NCBI RefSeq assembly: GCF_051201035.1
Contig: NZ_JBPODR010000014.1
Location: forward strand, 1-61,639
DNA from: Thermoanaerobacterium thermosulfurigenes
GTDB lineage: Bacteria; Bacillota; Thermoanaerobacteria; Thermoanaerobacterales; Thermoanaerobacteraceae
Length of the DNA stretch: 61,639 bases
Reading direction: 5' to 3'
How positions within the stretch are numbered: position 1 is the stretch's first letter; each line of letters starts with the position of its first letter. Positions 52,383-61,635 of the stretch are shown one piece after another. A program made the position numbers and the translations under genes. The notes beneath the pieces are model-generated. The model saw only the letters and a program-made list of their open reading frames with translations, had not been told where the DNA came from and did no database searches.

Positions 52383-53738
52383 CTATCTCTTTAGCCTCTT
52401 TTCTAACTCCTCTTTTTCCTTCTCGTAACCAGGTTTACCTAAAAGTGCAAACATATTTTTCTTGTATGCTTCCACACCTGGTTGATCAAATGGATTTACA
52501 CCATTTAAGTAACCGCTTATACCGCAAGCCATTTCAAAGAAGTATACAAGGTATCCAAAATTGTAAGCAGATATTTCAGGCACATTTACAATCAAGTTAG
52601 GCACTCCACCGTCATTGTGAGCAAGCACCGTGCCTTCAAAAGCTTTCTTGTTAACGAAATCTACTGTCTTACCAGTCAAAAAGTTAAGCCCGTCAATGTT
52701 ATCCTTGTCCTCATTTATTGTTATCTCTTTAAGTGGCTTTTCAACATTTATGACAGTCTCAAACATTATCCTACTACCATCTTGAATAAATTGTCCCATT
52801 GAGTGTAAATCTGTTGAAAAATCCACTGATGCCGGATAAATACCTTTATGATCTTTTCCTTCACTTTCACCAAAAAGCTGTTTCCACCACTCTGAAAAAT
52901 AGTGAAGTCTTGGCTCATAGTTGACTAAAATTTCAACAGATTTACCTTTTCTGTAAAGAGCATTTCTTACAATAGCATACTGCATACTTAAATTTTCTTT
53001 GATATCCGGCTTTTTGAAGACTATAGATGCATCGTACGCACCTTTCATCATTTCATCGATATCTATACCTGAAGCCGCTATAGGAAGCAGACCTACAGCC
53101 GTTAAAACCGAGTATCTTCCACCTACATCATCAGGAATCACAAATGTCTCATATCCTTCTTCATCAGCCAGTTTTTTAAGGGCACCTTTCGCTCTATCCG
53201 TCGTAACATATATCCTTGACTTTGCTTCTTCTTTTCCGTATTTTTTCTCCAGGAAATCTCTGAAAACTCTAAAAGCTATAGCTGGTTCTGTAGTAGTGCC
53301 AGATTTTGATATGACGTTTATAGAAACGTCTTTTCCTTCCAATATTTCTAATAAATCTTGAAGATATGTAGAGCTTATGCTGTTTCCTGCAAAGTATATC
53401 TCTGGCGCTTTCCTTACAGATTGCGGTAAAACATTGTAAAATGAGTGTGTAAGCATCTCAATCGCTGCTCTTGCACCTAAATATGAACCACCTATGCCGA
53501 TTACCACAAGTGCATCTGAATCTGATTTTATCTTTTCTGCAGCTTTTTTAATGCGAGCAAATTCTTCCTTGTCATAATCCTTAGGCAAATCAACCCATCC
53601 AAGGAAATCGCTTCCCTGGGCTGTCTTATTAAGCACCATATCTAATGATAGAAGCGCTTGCTTCTCAAGATATGATATTTCGTGCTCATTGACAAAATTT
53701 AGCGCATTTGAATAATCAAAGTTCAATACATTTGTCAT
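52383..53738 (-). CDS. pgi: Glucose-6-phosphate isomerase
   Basis: 451 residues, the short Firmicutes form. SIS-fold motifs: V-I-G-I-G-G-S-Y-L-G-A-R-A, I-S-K-S-G-T-T-T-E-P-A, D-D-V-G-G-R-Y-S-V-L-T, active-site E in the Q-L-F-G-E-S-E-G segment and the C-terminal K region F-D-Q-P-G-V-E-A-Y-K. It interconverts glucose 6-phosphate and fructose 6-phosphate. GGAGG lies 7 bases before the ATG. Confidence 0.97.
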   Translation of the reverse strand: MTNVLNFDYSNALNFVNEHEISYLEKQALLSLDMVLNKTAQGSDFLGWVDLPKDYDKEEFARIKKAAEKIKSDSDALVVIGIGGSYLGARAAIEMLTHSFYNVLPQSVRKAPEIYFAGNSISSTYLQDLLEILEGKDVSINVISKSGTTTEPAIAFRVFRDFLEKKYGKEEAKSRIYVTTDRAKGALKKLADEEGYETFVIPDDVGGRYSVLTAVGLLPIAASGIDIDEMMKGAYDASIVFKKPDIKENLSMQYAIVRNALYRKGKSVEILVNYEPRLHYFSEWWKQLFGESEGKDHKGIYPASVDFSTDLHSMGQFIQDGSRIMFETVINVEKPLKEITINEDKDNIDGLNFLTGKTVDFVNKKAFEGTVLAHNDGGVPNLIVNVPEISAYNFGYLVYFFEMACGISGYLNGVNPFDQPGVEAYKKNMFALLGKPGYEKEKEELEKRLKR

Positions 53739-53802
53739 ATGTAAACCTCCAATCTTTTTTTACATCTCATATTTTATACCATATGATACATATTATCAAG
53801 CT

Positions 53803-54300
53803 TTAGCTGAGAAACATATCGTTTGCAATCATCTTGCCTGTATGTGTCTTGAAATTTTTCTCAATAATATTTGCCACATTTTCTTTATCCTCGTACAATT
53901 CGTCTTCTTCGATGTTGACTAAAAGATCCGATTCCCATATTATCTGAAAATCAATCCCATCATTTTTAAACGCCGTATGATGTCCGCCTATAATGTATGC
54001 AACTCTATCTATAATATCCTCATCTTCATTATTTTTTAGCATTATCTCTCTTGCAATCGTCGGTCCTTCTATTTCCTGATATTTGCCGGATGAACTACCG
54101 TACTTTTCCTCAGCCTTTTTGATACCAATATCGTGCAAAATTGCGCTTATGTATATAACCTTTTTCGTTTTTTCATCTGCAATATGCTCACCATAAGCAA
54201 TTCTATCAGCATAATTAAGCACTTTCAATGCGTGATTTATTCTTTTTAAATCTGAACCATAGTATTCTTTAAGCTCAACAATGTATTTAAGCCTTGACAT
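53803..54300 (-). CDS. HD-domain phosphohydrolase
   Basis: 165 residues with a compact HD fold: H23 in R-I-N-H-A, H56-D57 in A-I-L-H-D-I-G, H-H in I-I-G-G-H-H-T-A and D in W-E-S-D-L-L-V-N. These are the metal ligands. Substrate (nucleotide or phosphate ester) unknown. It precedes pgi by 64 bases on the same strand. GGGGGAGATGAGA precedes the ATG. Confidence 0.85.
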   Translation of the reverse strand: MSRLKYIVELKEYYGSDLKRINHALKVLNYADRIAYGEHIADEKTKKVIYISAILHDIGIKKAEEKYGSSSGKYQEIEGPTIAREIMLKNNEDEDIIDRVAYIIGGHHTAFKNDGIDFQIIWESDLLVNIEEDELYEDKENVANIIEKNFKTHTGKMIANDMFLS

Positions 54301-54382
54301 AATCTCATCTCCCCCTTATCTTTTCTTTAATTATTATTTTTGCATAATGATAGTTTACCGTCAATAAACATTTCGTTAAATT

Positions 54383-54410
54383 TTGAAATTAATTTTATAG
54401 TGGTTATAAT
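54383..54410 (+). promoter_or_regulatory. Sigma-A promoter of the nitroreductase gene
   Basis: TTGAAA, 16 bases, TATAAT, 20 bases upstream of the ATG; the ribosome binding site GGAGG follows within 10 bases of the -10, so the leader is very short. Confidence 0.65.
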
Positions 54411-54429
54411 ATAGATGGAGGTGTTTTAA

Positions 54430-54927
54430 ATGGATGCAATAGAAGTATTAAAACAAAGAAGATCTGTTAGAACTTTTGAAGATAAACCGATACCAAAAAA
54501 TATTTTAGAGGACATCATCGACTGCGGAAGATTAGCTCCATCAGGAAACAACGCTCAACCATGGCATTTTGTGGTTGTCACTGATAAAGAGACTCTAAAG
54601 TTTATATCAGAGAAGGCTACATACGGCAAATTTATAAAAGATGCGGCAGCATGCGTCGTAGTATATTGCGAGAAAGACAATAGACATCAGCTGGAAGACG
54701 GATCGGCGGCAACAGAAAACATCATGTTAGCAGCAAAGGCACACGGCATTTCTTCATGCTGGGTCGCTGGATATGACCGCAGTTATGAAAATGACATTAA
54801 TGAGCGTCTACACGTTCCTTCTAATCTAAGGATGATTTCCATCATTCCATTAGGATACAGTCAAGACAATCCAGCCCCAAGAAACAAAAAATCATTGCAA
54901 GACGTAATCCATTGGGAGAAGTTTTGA
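54430..54927 (+). CDS. Nitroreductase-family FMN protein
   Basis: 165 residues, the short form. R-R-S-V-R-T-F at residues 9-15 and P-S-G-N-N-A-Q-P-W-H-F bind FMN phosphate; C-W-V-A-G-Y is the second flavin-side strand and I-I-P-L-G-Y the C-terminal one. Natural substrate unknown. The gene has its own promoter and terminator. Confidence 0.9.
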   Translation: MDAIEVLKQRRSVRTFEDKPIPKNILEDIIDCGRLAPSGNNAQPWHFVVVTDKETLKFISEKATYGKFIKDAAACVVVYCEKDNRHQLEDGSAATENIMLAAKAHGISSCWVAGYDRSYENDINERLHVPSNLRMISIIPLGYSQDNPAPRNKKSLQDVIHWEKF

Positions 54928-54952
54928 TGTCTAACTTCTGTATAATTTTATT

Positions 54953-54985
54953 AAGCCTGGTAATAGCCCAGGCTTTAATTCTTTT
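54953..54985 (+). terminator. Intrinsic terminator after the nitroreductase gene
   Basis: AAGCCTGG-TAATAGC-CCAGGCTT followed by TAATTCTTTT. Confidence 0.8.
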
Positions 54986-55046
54986 AAAATTTTTTTATAA
55001 GTGATAAAATTAAATTATAGAATATTTTGTGAAAGAAGGGGTAATA

Positions 55047-56273
55047 TTGGAAACTGCAGTTAAACGATTTTTAAGGTACGTAAAATATGAAACGACATCA
55101 GATGAAAACTCTTCGAAATGTCCAAGCACAGAAGGGCAGATGGCTTTTGCAAAAGTTTTATCTGACGAATTGAAATCCATAGGACTTGAAGACGTATCTG
55201 TTGATGAAAATGGCTATGTAATGGGCACCATATTATCAAACGTTGACGAAGAAGTACCCGTAGTAGGATTTATAGCCCACATGGATACAAGCCCTGATAT
55301 GTCAGGAAAAAATGTAAATCCTCAGATTATAGAAAACTATGATGGAAATGATATAGTCCTAAACAGAGATCTTAATGTAGTCTTGTCGCCAAATGATTTC
55401 CCTGAATTAAAGCAGTACGTAGGAAAATCATTGATTACAACAGATGGAACGACTCTATTAGGTGCCGATGATAAAGCAGGCGTTGCAGCAATCATCACAG
55501 CTTGTGAATATCTTATTTCACACCCTGAAATAAAGCATGGCACGATAAAAATATGCTTTACACCAGATGAGGAAATTGGAAGAGGTGCTGATAAATTTGA
55601 TGTAGAAAAATTTGGAGCAGACTTTGCGTATACCATCGATGGTGAAAGCATTGGACAGCTAGAGTACGAGAATTTTAATGCAGCTTCAGCCAAAATAACC
55701 ATACACGGCAGAAACGTCCATCCAGGTATGGCAAAAGGCAAAATGAAAAATTCAGTGTTGATTGGAGTAGAACTTGCTTCCATGCTTCCACTTGAAGAAA
55801 CACCTGAGAATACAGAGGGATATGAAGGCTTCTATCATCTGACCAATTTTGACGGAAATGTAGAAGAAACCCACATGCAATACATAATAAGGGATTTTGA
55901 CAAAGAAAACTTTGAAAACCGAAAAAATTACTTGATAAATTTAATTAGCAACTTAAATGAAAAATACGGTGAAAACACTGTTGAAATAGACTTAAAAGAC
56001 CAATATTACAACATGAGAGAAATAATAGAAAAGGATATGAGGGTAATCGATATTGCAGTAAAAGCCATGGAACTAGCTGATGTCAAACCTAATGTTTCCC
56101 CAATAAGAGGAGGAACAGATGGTGCAAGGCTTTCATACATGGGCCTCCCTACTCCCAATATCTTCACCGGCGGTCACAATTTCCACGGCAGATACGAATA
56201 CATACCTACTTTTGCTATCGAAAAGGCTGTGGAGGTAATATTGAATATTGTAAAACTTGTAGCAGAAGGATAA
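55047..56273 (+). CDS. pepT: Peptidase T (tripeptide aminopeptidase)
   Basis: 408 residues from TTG 55047, 6 bases after AAGGGG, which matches the family length; an in-frame GTG at 55029 would lie upstream of the site. M20 dizinc peptidase: A-H-M-D-T-S-P-D, L-G-A-D-D-K-A-G-V-A, T-P-D-E-E-I-G-R-G-A with the general base E, R-N-V-H-P-G and R-G-G-T-D-G-A-R-L-S, and G-G-H-N-F-H-G-R-Y-E. It removes the first residue from tripeptides in the cytoplasm. Confidence 0.95.
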   Translation: METAVKRFLRYVKYETTSDENSSKCPSTEGQMAFAKVLSDELKSIGLEDVSVDENGYVMGTILSNVDEEVPVVGFIAHMDTSPDMSGKNVNPQIIENYDGNDIVLNRDLNVVLSPNDFPELKQYVGKSLITTDGTTLLGADDKAGVAAIITACEYLISHPEIKHGTIKICFTPDEEIGRGADKFDVEKFGADFAYTIDGESIGQLEYENFNAASAKITIHGRNVHPGMAKGKMKNSVLIGVELASMLPLEETPENTEGYEGFYHLTNFDGNVEETHMQYIIRDFDKENFENRKNYLINLISNLNEKYGENTVEIDLKDQYYNMREIIEKDMRVIDIAVKAMELADVKPNVSPIRGGTDGARLSYMGLPTPNIFTGGHNFHGRYEYIPTFAIEKAVEVILNIVKLVAEG

Positions 56274-56278
56274 TTTTA

Positions 56279-56304
56279 AAGGGCCAATAACTGGCCCTTT
56301 TACC
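56279..56304. terminator. Bidirectional terminator
   Basis: AAAGGGCCA-ATAAC-TGGCCCTTT followed by TACC on the plus strand; between the convergent pepT and alpha/beta hydrolase genes. Confidence 0.8.
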
Positions 56305-57073
56305 TTAATTTCTCTTTCAAAAAAGTTACAGACTCATCTATGGCTCTTTTTTCCCAATCAAGCCTATTAAAAGTATGATCTGAACCGTCTATTGATACTC
56401 TATGACCTTTTTCTTTATAAACTGTCTTTAAAATCTCCTCAGATACAGTGTATGGAACAGCTTCATCTTTAGTACCATGAATTATAAGTACATCTTTGTC
56501 AAATCCTTTTGCAGATTGGAAAATATCGATATTAACTATATCGGATACAAATCCTTTCCCTAAGGCAAGACCTCCTATGTCCAAAAATCCATGTTGACTA
56601 AGCAAATTCCCTGCTTCGCTTTGAGATTGGAGTATAACTATATCTCTCATGTTAAAAGCAGGAGCCCATAACACTAACGATTTTACTATGTTTTTGTACT
56701 CATTTGCAATAATTGCAGCTATAGCACCACCCATGCTAAGTCCTAATATACCTATATTATCAATATCTGTAGCTGGGTGGTTTTTGATAAATTCTACTAT
56801 ATTTCTTGCATCTTCTAATTCACCGCTGAATGTCATGTCTACAAAATCTCCATCGCTTTCTCCAGAACCATAAAAATCAAATCTGACGCTGCCAATGCCT
56901 ACCTTTTCCAGCTCTCTCGACAATTTTACAAATATGAAATGTGACTCCACTTTGTTGCCAGTAAAGCCGTGAAATATAGCTATCATTGGTACTTTTCCGC
57001 TTGCACTATTAGGAATGTGCATCATACCTCTCAATGTCTTAGATCCATACGTCAGTTCAACTGGTTTTTGCAT
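56300..57073 (-). CDS. Alpha/beta hydrolase
   Basis: 257 residues. Oxyanion H-G-F-T-G-N, nucleophile S113 in G-L-S-M-G-G, an acidic residue in H-G-T-K-D-E-A-V-P and H in G-S-D-H-T-F-N-R-L. It resembles cytoplasmic esterases such as the cinnamoyl/feruloyl esterases of Est1E type, which often occur in plant-polymer degraders. The substrate is not certain. GGGAGGTGATGGT precedes the ATG. Confidence 0.82.
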   Translation of the reverse strand: MQKPVELTYGSKTLRGMMHIPNSASGKVPMIAIFHGFTGNKVESHFIFVKLSRELEKVGIGSVRFDFYGSGESDGDFVDMTFSGELEDARNIVEFIKNHPATDIDNIGILGLSMGGAIAAIIANEYKNIVKSLVLWAPAFNMRDIVILQSQSEAGNLLSQHGFLDIGGLALGKGFVSDIVNIDIFQSAKGFDKDVLIIHGTKDEAVPYTVSEEILKTVYKEKGHRVSIDGSDHTFNRLDWEKRAIDESVTFLKEKLR

Positions 57074-57108
57074 ACCATCACCTCCCTTTTTCTAAATTAT
57101 ACCATAAA

Positions 57109-57777
57109 TTATATAAAATCAAAAATTTCATCAATGCTTACGATGTTAACTTCATTGCAAAACAAATCACTTTCAGCACATACAGCCATTTTGTAGTCAT
57201 CGTCTACGCAATACTGTTTAAAATGATATTTGTTATCTTTCTCGCTTAAAAGCTTAATCTCATCACCAATTTTTATAGTGAAAGAACTTAACGGTATATG
57301 AAGTCCCACTCCTAACGTCTTTACATAGCTTTCCTTTAAAGTCCAAAGAGTAAAAAAATAATCTATTTTATCCGGCGCCCTCATCATGTCTTCAAACTCA
57401 TCGCGGGAAAAAAAACGTTTAGCCACATTCAAATTGACATCTCTAATTTTTTCAACGTCTACGCCAAGGTTTTTTCTATCAACGGCTACAGATACCCATT
57501 GGCATGAATGAGATATGCTGAAAAATATGCTTTTATCCTTCAAAAAAGGCTTCCCATATTCATTATTATAAATTACAACATCCTCATTATTTAATCCAAA
57601 TTTTTCAATCAATATAATCCTAAACATCACATCTGCCAAAAGCGTCCTTACAGCATCTTCACGCTTTTTAATCTTGTTCACCCTTCGTCTCTTTTCTTCT
57701 GAAGCAAAAGCTAACAGTTTACTGTATTCATCTTCTTCAATATCTCTCGTTACTTTTATAGCGTACACCTCTACCAT
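57109..57777 (-). CDS. 4'-phosphopantetheinyl transferase (Sfp type)
   Basis: 222 residues from ATG 57777, 6 bases after GGAGGAG; that start overlaps the helicase stop by one base (TAATG). Sfp-type motifs: Y-G-K-P-F, F-S-I-S-H-S, G-V-D-V-E-K (D107, E109) and W-T-L-K-E-S-Y-V-K (K148, E149). It transfers phosphopantetheine from CoA to carrier proteins. The short AcpS-type enzyme usually serves fatty acid synthesis, so this one may act on a secondary-metabolite carrier not in the window. Confidence 0.9.
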   Translation of the reverse strand: MVEVYAIKVTRDIEEDEYSKLLAFASEEKRRRVNKIKKREDAVRTLLADVMFRIILIEKFGLNNEDVVIYNNEYGKPFLKDKSIFFSISHSCQWVSVAVDRKNLGVDVEKIRDVNLNVAKRFFSRDEFEDMMRAPDKIDYFFTLWTLKESYVKTLGVGLHIPLSSFTIKIGDEIKLLSEKDNKYHFKQYCVDDDYKMAVCAESDLFCNEVNIVSIDEIFDFI

Positions 57778-60116
57778 TAAAAACTCCTCCAAAAACTATC
57801 AAGATGAAATCCTAAATTGCTTTGATTCACCTTTGTATAAGGAAACCATTCTTTAGGAAATATCCTAATGTAATTTTTTTGCAAAAATCTTTCATCTATA
57901 AGCAAAATTATTCCCTTATCTTCTTCCGTTCTTATGACACGTCCTGCTGACTGCAAGACTTTGTTAAAGCCTGGATAAAGGTAAGCAAATTCATAGCCCA
58001 GTCCATATTTCCTTTCAAAATAATCTCTAATTATATCCCTTTCAAGACATATCTGAGGTATACCTACACCTATTATTATGGCGCCTATCAAACGATCTTT
58101 TGTCAAATCGATGCCTTCTGAAAAAACACCACCCAGTACACAAAAGGCCAAAACACCATTTTGACTGTCTTCAAACATGCGCAAAAAATCATCTTTTTCA
58201 TTTTCTTTCATTGTGCTTTTCTGCTTAAGTAAATAGCCTGTACTTTTCTCCTTGTAAATCTCATACACCATGTTTAAATATTCATAAGATGGAAAATATA
58301 CAATATAATTTCCATTTTTCTTTGACACTGTTGTATGTATATATCCAACTATTTCCTCCAAAGTTTTTTCTCTATCCTTGTATTTTGTAGACACATCATC
58401 CGCAATAAGTATCATCCGGTTTTTAGTTTCAAATGGCGAATCAAGACAAACACCATAATCTTCTCGGCTACCACCTAATAAAGACATATAATACGTTATA
58501 GGAATAAGTGTAGCCGAAAAAAACACAGTACTTCGCACTTTTCTAAGCGTTTCACTAAGCAGCTTAGAGGGATCTAAGCAAAATAATTTGAATTTTAAGT
58601 CGTCGCTTTTTTTCTCAACATAAGTCGTATATGACTCATCGTACATATCAGAAACCTTAAGATACCTAATCACTTCAAAATACAGATCAATGATGGCATC
58701 TTTAACAAATGACTTTCTTTCATTTGAAAGAAACGATTCCACTTCTCCTATAAATTGTCTTAAATATCCATTTAGATCACTAAATATCTCATCTGTGACA
58801 AAGTAGCCTTTTTTACCACATCTTTTCTTCAATTTAAGAAATATTGAATTGATTTTTGACAATACCTTTTCAAGCTTGATGCTTTCACCCTTAATCTCTT
58901 TCTTTAAAGACAAAAAATCTTTTTTGAATAATTCCGCTGAAAACATCTCTCTCGATCTATCCACCAAATTGTGCGCTTCATCTACGAGAAGTGTAAAATC
59001 AGTTTTGTCTTGAAAGAACCTTTTAAGTCCCACATTTGGATCAAAGACGTAATTGTAATCGCATATTATAACATCTGACCACAAAGATAAGTCCAGTGAA
59101 AGCTCAAATGGGCATACCATATGCTTTTGAGCATACTCTTCAATTTTTGAACGATTAAAATTATCTTCATTCAAAAATATATCCATTATAGCATCATTTA
59201 TCCTATCATAATGGCCTTTTGCAAACATACATGCTTCAGGCGTACATTCGGTTTTTTCATTAAAGCATATTTTCTCTTTAGCGGTTAAAACCAATGTTTT
59301 TACTTTAAGCCCTTTGCTTCTCAGTGTATTAAATGTTTCCTCTGACACCGTTCGGGCTATCGTCTTTGCCGTAAGGTAAAATATTTTTGAAGTTAATCCT
59401 TTTTTCATTGCCTTCAAGGATGGGAAAATTGTAGATATGGTTTTCCCTATCCCTGTTGGAGCTTGAACAAAAAGTTTTTTCCCACTTTCAATAGATTTGT
59501 AGACAGATGCCATAAGCTTTTTTTGCCCTTTTCGAAAATCTTTATATGGAAAATCAATTTTTTCTATGGAACTGTTTCTTTCCTTTATCCAATTGTATAA
59601 CATGCTTGCCCAATTGTAATACTTCTTAATAAGGTCATCAAAAAAAGTTTTTAGCTCATCTATAGAATACGTGTATCTCAAATATTTAATCTCATCATTA
59701 TCGATTTGATAATACGTAAGCTGAACATCTATGGTAGTCAAGTCATTTTGAATTGAATAAATGTATGCATAACATTTTGCCTGCGCTAAATGCAACGGAT
59801 TATAGCCTTCATATATTTCATCTAAATCAGCACTCGTAGTCTTTATCTCATCAATTGTTACGTTGCCATTATCTACAATGATGCCGTCTGCGCGACCTTC
59901 TACAGCAATGATAAACTCATCAAATTCTCTTTCGTACCTTAACGTTACTTCTTTTTTGTAATTCTCATCTTTGGAACTTTGAATTTTTTTGTGAATCTTT
60001 GTGCCTTCTAATGCCCTTAAATTGCTGCCACCAAAAAATTCATTGTTTAAATCTCCACACCTCAATATGAATTCAACCATGTCTCTGACTGAAATCTTTA
60101 TTTTTTCTTTAACCAT
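57777..60116 (-). CDS. DinG/XPD-like helicase with N-terminal PD-(D/E)XK nuclease domain
   Basis: 779 residues from ATG 60116, preceded by AAAGGA. The N-terminal Cas4/RecB-like nuclease domain has D77 (G-R-A-D-G-I-I), E90 and K92 (I-D-E-I-K-T) and the later Q-A-K-C-Y-A-Y motif. Helicase Walker A A-P-T-G-I-G-K-T at 219-226; Fe-S cysteines C284, C291, C296 and C335; D-E-A-H at 379-382; motif VI Q-S-A-G-R-V-I-R. The architecture fits a 5'-3' DNA helicase with a cluster and an attached nuclease, probably in repair. It is translationally coupled to the transferase gene. Confidence 0.88.
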   Translation of the reverse strand: MVKEKIKISVRDMVEFILRCGDLNNEFFGGSNLRALEGTKIHKKIQSSKDENYKKEVTLRYEREFDEFIIAVEGRADGIIVDNGNVTIDEIKTTSADLDEIYEGYNPLHLAQAKCYAYIYSIQNDLTTIDVQLTYYQIDNDEIKYLRYTYSIDELKTFFDDLIKKYYNWASMLYNWIKERNSSIEKIDFPYKDFRKGQKKLMASVYKSIESGKKLFVQAPTGIGKTISTIFPSLKAMKKGLTSKIFYLTAKTIARTVSEETFNTLRSKGLKVKTLVLTAKEKICFNEKTECTPEACMFAKGHYDRINDAIMDIFLNEDNFNRSKIEEYAQKHMVCPFELSLDLSLWSDVIICDYNYVFDPNVGLKRFFQDKTDFTLLVDEAHNLVDRSREMFSAELFKKDFLSLKKEIKGESIKLEKVLSKINSIFLKLKKRCGKKGYFVTDEIFSDLNGYLRQFIGEVESFLSNERKSFVKDAIIDLYFEVIRYLKVSDMYDESYTTYVEKKSDDLKFKLFCLDPSKLLSETLRKVRSTVFFSATLIPITYYMSLLGGSREDYGVCLDSPFETKNRMILIADDVSTKYKDREKTLEEIVGYIHTTVSKKNGNYIVYFPSYEYLNMVYEIYKEKSTGYLLKQKSTMKENEKDDFLRMFEDSQNGVLAFCVLGGVFSEGIDLTKDRLIGAIIIGVGIPQICLERDIIRDYFERKYGLGYEFAYLYPGFNKVLQSAGRVIRTEEDKGIILLIDERFLQKNYIRIFPKEWFPYTKVNQSNLGFHLDSFWRSF

Positions 60117-60237
60117 CGCATCAAGTCCTTTAACACATCTATAGAAGTAGAAAATTTCTCGAATTGAATTATAACATAAATTCATTTAAGATGGTATAAT
60201 ATATGAGTAAATACGCATAGAAAGGGTTGTTCTTTTG

Positions 60238-61200
60238 ATGGAAATACCAGTAGACCTTTTAAATGGCATAGAAGAAGAATCAAGTAGAATGCCTATAAAT
60301 AAATTGATTTCTTTAGTCTCTGACATTTCTAATCGATACAGAAATGCTGATGATAAACACATTTCTTCATACGAAGAAGCCATTGCATACATCTCATACA
60401 GGATGCCTGCTACATTTGCAACCATATATGCAGTTTTAAAAGATATAAAAGATATATGCAGTAATATTAATCCAAAATCAATTTTAGATGTAGGCGCAGG
60501 ACCAGGTACTGCAATGTGGGCAGCAACCTCAATATGGAATGATATTGAACAAATAACGCTTTTGGAAAAAAACAAGAACATGATAAAAATTGGCAAAAAT
60601 CTATCAGCAAATTCAAACAATAGTTCTATTAAGAATTCTATTTGGTTGGAAGCTGACTTAGAAAATTTATCTGAACTGCCTAAACACGATATAGTCATTG
60701 CGTCGTATTCCATCGGTGAGCTAAATGAAGATGTTCAGAGTAAAATAATAAAAAAACTGTGGGAAAGTGCTGCTAATGATATACTGATTATCATAGAGCC
60801 AGGAACTAAAATCGGCTTTTCTATAATAAAAAGAGCCCGGGAAACTCTGATATCACTTGGTGCGCATGTAATCGCCCCGTGTCCACACGCTAATGAATGT
60901 CCAATAAATGATAATGACTGGTGCCACTTTTCGTCTCGTGTACAGAGGACAAGCATACACCGAAAAGTCAAAAACGGCCAGCTTCCATACGAAGATGAAA
61001 AATTCTCGTACATATGTGTATCAAAAAAACATTGCAATATGATAAAAAGCAGAATCATAAGACATCCGCAGATAAGAAAAGGCCACATAATATTAGATTT
61101 GTGCACAAAAGATGGCATCAAGAAAGTCACAGTCAAAAAAAGCGATGGAGATATTTATAAGAAATCCAGAAATTCGAAATGGGGTTCTGTTTTTGAATGA
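60238..61200 (+). CDS. Rsm22-family small-subunit rRNA methyltransferase-like protein
   Basis: 320 residues from ATG 60238; an adjacent TTG at 60235 is equally placed for the GAAAGGG site. SAM-binding I-L-D-V-G-A-G-P-G at about 82-90 and a cysteine cluster C215-P-H, E-C221-P, W-C229-H-F, which in mitochondrial relatives (Rsm22/METTL17) holds an iron-sulfur cluster. A C-terminal lysine-rich strand region follows. Mitochondrial members act in small-subunit assembly; the bacterial role is poorly known. It is divergent from the helicase gene and ends in a strong terminator. Confidence 0.85.
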   Translation: MEIPVDLLNGIEEESSRMPINKLISLVSDISNRYRNADDKHISSYEEAIAYISYRMPATFATIYAVLKDIKDICSNINPKSILDVGAGPGTAMWAATSIWNDIEQITLLEKNKNMIKIGKNLSANSNNSSIKNSIWLEADLENLSELPKHDIVIASYSIGELNEDVQSKIIKKLWESAANDILIIIEPGTKIGFSIIKRARETLISLGAHVIAPCPHANECPINDNDWCHFSSRVQRTSIHRKVKNGQLPYEDEKFSYICVSKKHCNMIKSRIIRHPQIRKGHIILDLCTKDGIKKVTVKKSDGDIYKKSRNSKWGSVFE

Positions 61201-61286
61201 ATTTTAGGCTTAATGTAAAAAATTAGCAAAATCAGAGTAACGGTTCTTGTTTTCTAGCTTCAATCAAAAAATGATTTTTGCAAAAT

Positions 61287-61311
61287 AGCGCAAGAAATTG
61301 CGCTTTTTTTC
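61287..61311 (+). terminator. Intrinsic terminator after the Rsm22-like gene
   Basis: AGCGCAA-GAAA-TTGCGCT followed by seven T, with a stable GNRA-like tetraloop. Confidence 0.88.
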
Positions 61312-61449
61312 GATACTATATCTTCATTCGTTAACTTGCTGCACAGTAAAAGAGAATTAACATCATACTTTGCTATACTATCATTAACAACACTACTGCT
61401 ATTTTTTATGCTTTATAAATTATGATTTGAGTGTCATAAGAAGCATTTT

Positions 61450-61635
61450 TTAAGCTACTAATGATAACTTTGCCTGATTTTTACCTGATTTTGTAAGAAT
61501 AAATCTGACTTTGATATTTTTGTAAAAAACCGCAGCCATCTCTGCTGCCATTTTTAGTGCTTTTTTTGCATTTATGGCTCCTATTTTGAATGAAAACCAG
61601 ATTTTTGAGCGCACTAATCCCCTTACAGGTATCAC
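61450..61635 (-). CDS. Unrecognised reading frame at the right edge (probably partial)
   Basis: The frame is open for at least 61 codons up to the window end and ends K-L-S-L-V-A. It has one amphipathic stretch (A-K-K-A-L-K-M-A-A-E-M-A-A-V-F) and is very basic. I do not recognise the family. The listed GTG start has no clear ribosome binding site, so the true start is probably beyond the window. Confidence 0.35.
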   Translation of the reverse strand: MIPVRGLVRSKIWFSFKIGAINAKKALKMAAEMAAVFYKNIKVRFILTKSGKNQAKLSLVA

